Notes under the pieces: generated by a model
Seen by the model: the letters and a program-made list of their open reading frames with translations, nothing else
Database searches by the model: none
What the model was told of the DNA's origin: nothing
Assembly: GCA_035301245.1 (NCBI GenBank)
Contig: DATGUS010000072.1
Coordinates: 1-64,000, forward strand
Length of the DNA: 64,000 nucleotides
From: Alloiococcus sp035301245
Lineage (GTDB): Bacteria > Bacillota > Bacilli > Lactobacillales > Carnobacteriaceae_A
Direction of reading: 5' to 3'
Position numbers and translations under genes: made by a program
Shown here: in pieces, positions 61,549-64,000 of the stretch
How positions within the stretch are numbered: the first letter of the stretch is position 1
How the letters are laid out: each line of letters begins with the position of its first letter

Positions 61549-62766
61549 TTAATTTTTACGACGTCGTCTGAAAAATGGAGGTGTATCCAGCTCATCATTA
61601 TCACTAGCATTTTGGTTGTTGTCAGATGAAGAACCGAATAAATCTTTAGAACGATCTACATCACGACGCTCTTGTGGTTGTTCAGGTGTACGCTCTTGTG
61701 TTGGTTCATTTGATGCAGGAGAATTCCACGAACCAAATGTTGAACCAGACGATGATTTTGGTTGTGCCTGTTGACGGTTAGATGTGTTAGCAGGCTTTTC
61801 TCCCATATCTTTACCATTAATACCAGTTGCAATAACTGTAACTACAACTTCGTCCCCTAGATCTTCATTGATTGAAGTACCAAAGATAATATTTACATCA
61901 CCTGAAGCTGCTGCTGCAACAATATCTGATGCATCTTGTGCTTCAAATAACGTTAAGTCTTGGTTTCCTGTAATGTTTAATAGGACATTTTCGGCACCAT
62001 TTAATGAGACTTCTAATAGTGGAGAAGAAATTGCTTTTTTTGTAGCATCTGCTGTTCTATTTTCACCAGTTGATGAACCAATACCCATTAATGCTGAACC
62101 TTGGTTAGCCATTACTGTTTTCACATCAGCAAAGTCTAAGTTAACGTATCCTGGATTTGTTATTAAGTCAGAAATACCTTGTACACCTTGACGTAATACG
62201 TTATCTGCTTCTCTAAATGCTTCTAACATAGGTGTTTTCTTATCTACAATTTCTAATAAGCGGTTGTTTGAAATCGTTACTAACGTATCTACGTGTTCAC
62301 GCATTTGTGCAATACCTTCTGCTGCGAAGCGACCACGTTTTGGACCTTCAAATGTGAATGGACGTGTGATCACACCAACAGTTAAAGAACCTTGGTCTTT
62401 GGCAATTTTAGCAATAATTGCTGCTGCACCAGTACCAGTACCGCCACCCATACCTGCAGTAACAAACACCATGTCCGCACCTTCAAGGGCTTCTGCTAAA
62501 ACTTCTTCACTTTCTTCAGCAGATTTACGACCAATTTCAGGATTAGCGCCAGCACCTAAACCGCGAGTTAACTTTTCTCCCAATTGAATTTTTGTTTCTG
62601 CTCTATTGGCGTCTAATGCTTGTACGTCTGTATTCGCTACGATGAACTCAACACCTTGTACACCGTCTTCTATCATACGGTTAACTGCGTTACCACCAGC
62701 ACCACCGACACCAATAACTTTTATTTTTGCTCCATTTGTAATTGAGTTATCTAAGTTGAAATCCAT
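61549..62766 (-). CDS. ftsZ: cell division GTPase FtsZ
   Basis: Tubulin-like GTPase that forms the division ring. It has 405 residues. The GTP-binding motif is GMGGGTGTGAAA, with the N-terminal IKVIGVGGAGGNAVNRM. The T7 synergy segment is LNFADV-like (VNLDFADVKTVM). A disordered linker (about 320-390) leads to the C-terminal peptide DELDTPPFFRRRRKN, which contacts FtsA, SepF and EzrA. It lies 27 bases after ftsA. Confidence 0.98.
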   Translation of the reverse strand: MDFNLDNSITNGAKIKVIGVGGAGGNAVNRMIEDGVQGVEFIVANTDVQALDANRAETKIQLGEKLTRGLGAGANPEIGRKSAEESEEVLAEALEGADMVFVTAGMGGGTGTGAAAIIAKIAKDQGSLTVGVITRPFTFEGPKRGRFAAEGIAQMREHVDTLVTISNNRLLEIVDKKTPMLEAFREADNVLRQGVQGISDLITNPGYVNLDFADVKTVMANQGSALMGIGSSTGENRTADATKKAISSPLLEVSLNGAENVLLNITGNQDLTLFEAQDASDIVAAAASGDVNIIFGTSINEDLGDEVVVTVIATGINGKDMGEKPANTSNRQQAQPKSSSGSTFGSWNSPASNEPTQERTPEQPQERRDVDRSKDLFGSSSDNNQNASDNDELDTPPFFRRRRKN

Positions 62767-62793
62767 TATTTTTATTCCTCCTGAATGCTATTG

Positions 62794-64000
62794 TTATTCA
62801 AAAAAGTTAGTAAAGAAATTTTTAATTTTATCTATAAACTGATCTGATGATTTCGACTCTATTGATTGATCACTATAGTCGTATTCATTATCATCATATT
62901 GATAATCTGATACTTGCTGAGATGGTTGTGGTATTTGCCGTTGATTCTGTTCTTCGACTGATTGAATACCTGCTTGTCTTAAAATAGATTTATTTATTTC
63001 TCGTTGAATATCAGTTGTTTGTGCCTGGTAAAGAGCTAATCCGATAGCCACAGAGAATGCCGGAGTTCTAATGCCCATATAATCTGGAATATATTTTTCT
63101 GTTCTCACATCAAAAATATCTTCAGCTAGATCAGTAACACCAGGTATAGACGCTGTCCCACCAGAAAGAACAACACCTCCTGGAAGTTGCAATGCATTAA
63201 TCGGATCTAAATCCGCTTTAATTTTATCAAATATTTGGGCGATTCGTGCTTCGATAATTTCGCCTATATATGACTCTTTGATCTTAGCCGGCTCATCTTG
63301 TCCAACAACATCAACTTCAATAACCGCTCTGGAATCACCTTGAATTGCTCCAACTTCTTTTTTCAACTGATCAGCATTTTGAGTTGATGTATTCAATACG
63401 ATTGAAATATCTTTCGTAATGAAGTCGCCACCTTCTTGAACAACAGATGCAAACTTCACTTGGTCATCATGAATCGCTGAGACGGTCGTTTGACCCCCTC
63501 CGATATCAATCAATACTGTACCAAAATTACGTTCATCTTGTGTTAAAGCTACTTTAGCTAATGCTTCAGGTTGTAAAACAAGTCCAGCAATATTAAAACC
63601 AGCTTTCTCAACACATCGTTTAATATTGTGTAAGATAGTCTTTGGTACTGATATAGCTGTACCATACATTTCAAGTCGTTGACCGACCATACTTCTTGGA
63701 TCGTTTATTTCATCAAAACCGTCTACGATAAACTCTTCTAACGTCACTGATAATAAGTCACGTTCAGGTGGAACAATATTGGCAATTGATTGGTTTACTA
63801 CATTGTTAACATCCTCAATAGTTATTTCTGAGGAACGATCACTAACAGTTATTACGCCGTGGCATGGTTCAATACTGACACCATTAGACGGTACTCCTAC
63901 GATCAGATTGTTGATCATGACACCTGTCTTTTCAGATGCTTTATTCACTGCTTTTTGAATAGCTTGGACTGTTGCATCTATGTCAACAATCATTCCCCTT
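62794..64000 (-). CDS. ftsA: cell division protein FtsA (5' end outside window)
   Basis: Actin-like protein that ties FtsZ to the membrane. The frame is open to the right edge, and the residues before ATG 63993 (RGMIVDID) match the family, so the first 40 or so residues lie outside. Motifs are DIGGGQTTVSAI, LSGGTASIPGVTDL and the C-terminal amphipathic helix FIDKIKNFFTNFFE that binds the membrane. A low-complexity linker rich in Gln, Tyr and Asp (about 340-385 of the visible part) precedes that helix. It heads the visible division cluster. Confidence 0.96.
   Translation of the reverse strand, partial: RGMIVDIDATVQAIQKAVNKASEKTGVMINNLIVGVPSNGVSIEPCHGVITVSDRSSEITIEDVNNVVNQSIANIVPPERDLLSVTLEEFIVDGFDEINDPRSMVGQRLEMYGTAISVPKTILHNIKRCVEKAGFNIAGLVLQPEALAKVALTQDERNFGTVLIDIGGGQTTVSAIHDDQVKFASVVQEGGDFITKDISIVLNTSTQNADQLKKEVGAIQGDSRAVIEVDVVGQDEPAKIKESYIGEIIEARIAQIFDKIKADLDPINALQLPGGVVLSGGTASIPGVTDLAEDIFDVRTEKYIPDYMGIRTPAFSVAIGLALYQAQTTDIQREINKSILRQAGIQSVEEQNQRQIPQPSQQVSDYQYDDNEYDYSDQSIESKSSDQFIDKIKNFFTNFFE

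Noticed and set aside
61784..62587. Long plus-strand open frames inside ftsZ
   Set aside because: They are antisense to the conserved FtsZ core and have Pro/Ala-rich composition typical of reverse-frame artefacts.
1..64000. tRNA, rRNA, prophage, CRISPR or toxin-antitoxin loci
   Set aside because: I looked for tRNA-like ends and cloverleafs, integrases, capsid or Cas-type proteins and paired small genes, and found none that could be supported.

Overview
The window is about 64 kb of chromosome from a low-GC Gram-positive bacterium of the order Lactobacillales. The best guess within it is Aerococcaceae or Carnobacteriaceae, inferred from gene content and not tested. Pointers are A+T-rich sequence with strong AGGAGG ribosome sites, the LiaFSR and IreB genes, bifunctional glutathione synthase GshAB, a DUF1831 gene between a cysteine desulfurase and mnmA, 6S RNA beside rarA, and the ftsA-ftsZ-sepF-ylmG-ylmH-divIVA-ileS cluster. 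mreCD and minC are present with neither mreB nor minD beside them, which would suit a coccoid cell. Nearly everything is core housekeeping DNA. I see no phage, insertion sequence, CRISPR array, toxin-antitoxin pair, defence island, tRNA or rRNA.

Layout. 1-2.7 kb: def (cut by the edge) and rnjA. 2.8-5.3 kb: the liaF-liaS-liaR envelope-stress operon. 5.5-8 kb: greA, udk and mltG. 8-9.3 kb: a lysA that has lost its end. 9.4-13.4 kb: yrzB, ruvX, ireB and alaS with a T-box. 13.4-17.8 kb: a YitT transporter, a lipid kinase and recD2. 17.9-23 kb: mnmA, then gshAB-cysteine desulfurase-DUF1831. 23.1-25.4 kb: rarA, 6S RNA and usp. 25.5-29 kb: ytxK-ackA and rplU-prp-rpmA with an L21 leader. 29.1-34 kb: mreC-mreD-minC, the copper ATPase copB and a cold-shock gene. 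34-38.8 kb: a dead YheO-type regulator, radC, a HAD phosphatase and valS with a T-box. 38.8-45.6 kb: thiI with a second cysteine desulfurase, ezrA, a GAF-type methionine sulfoxide reductase, rpsD with a structured leader, and a DUF1054 gene. 45.6-52 kb: ald, a Fur-type iron-siderophore transporter and gdhA. 52.1-56 kb: mtnN, a small unknown gene, a NUDIX hydrolase, xpaC-telA and a GlsB-like membrane protein. 56.1-64 kb: ileS with a T-box, then the division cluster up to ftsA (cut by the edge).

How the genes work together. Two cysteine desulfurases each sit with a tRNA-thiolating enzyme (one near MnmA, one with ThiI), so sulfur delivery appears to be split by target. gshAB shares the first desulfurase operon, tying glutathione to sulfur supply. 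Three T-boxes (alaS, valS, ileS), an L21 leader and an rpsD leader control translation genes by RNA structure. Envelope and division functions recur: LiaFSR, MltG, IreB, MreCD, MinC, EzrA, DivIVA, SepF, FtsZ and FtsA.

The most informative oddities are gene decay (lysA, a YheO/DauR-type regulator, and two shorter remnants), a perfect 19-bp palindrome filling the promoter spacer of the GlsB-like gene, and a CopY-type operator over the copB promoter with no copY nearby. I found no convincing new multi-gene system.
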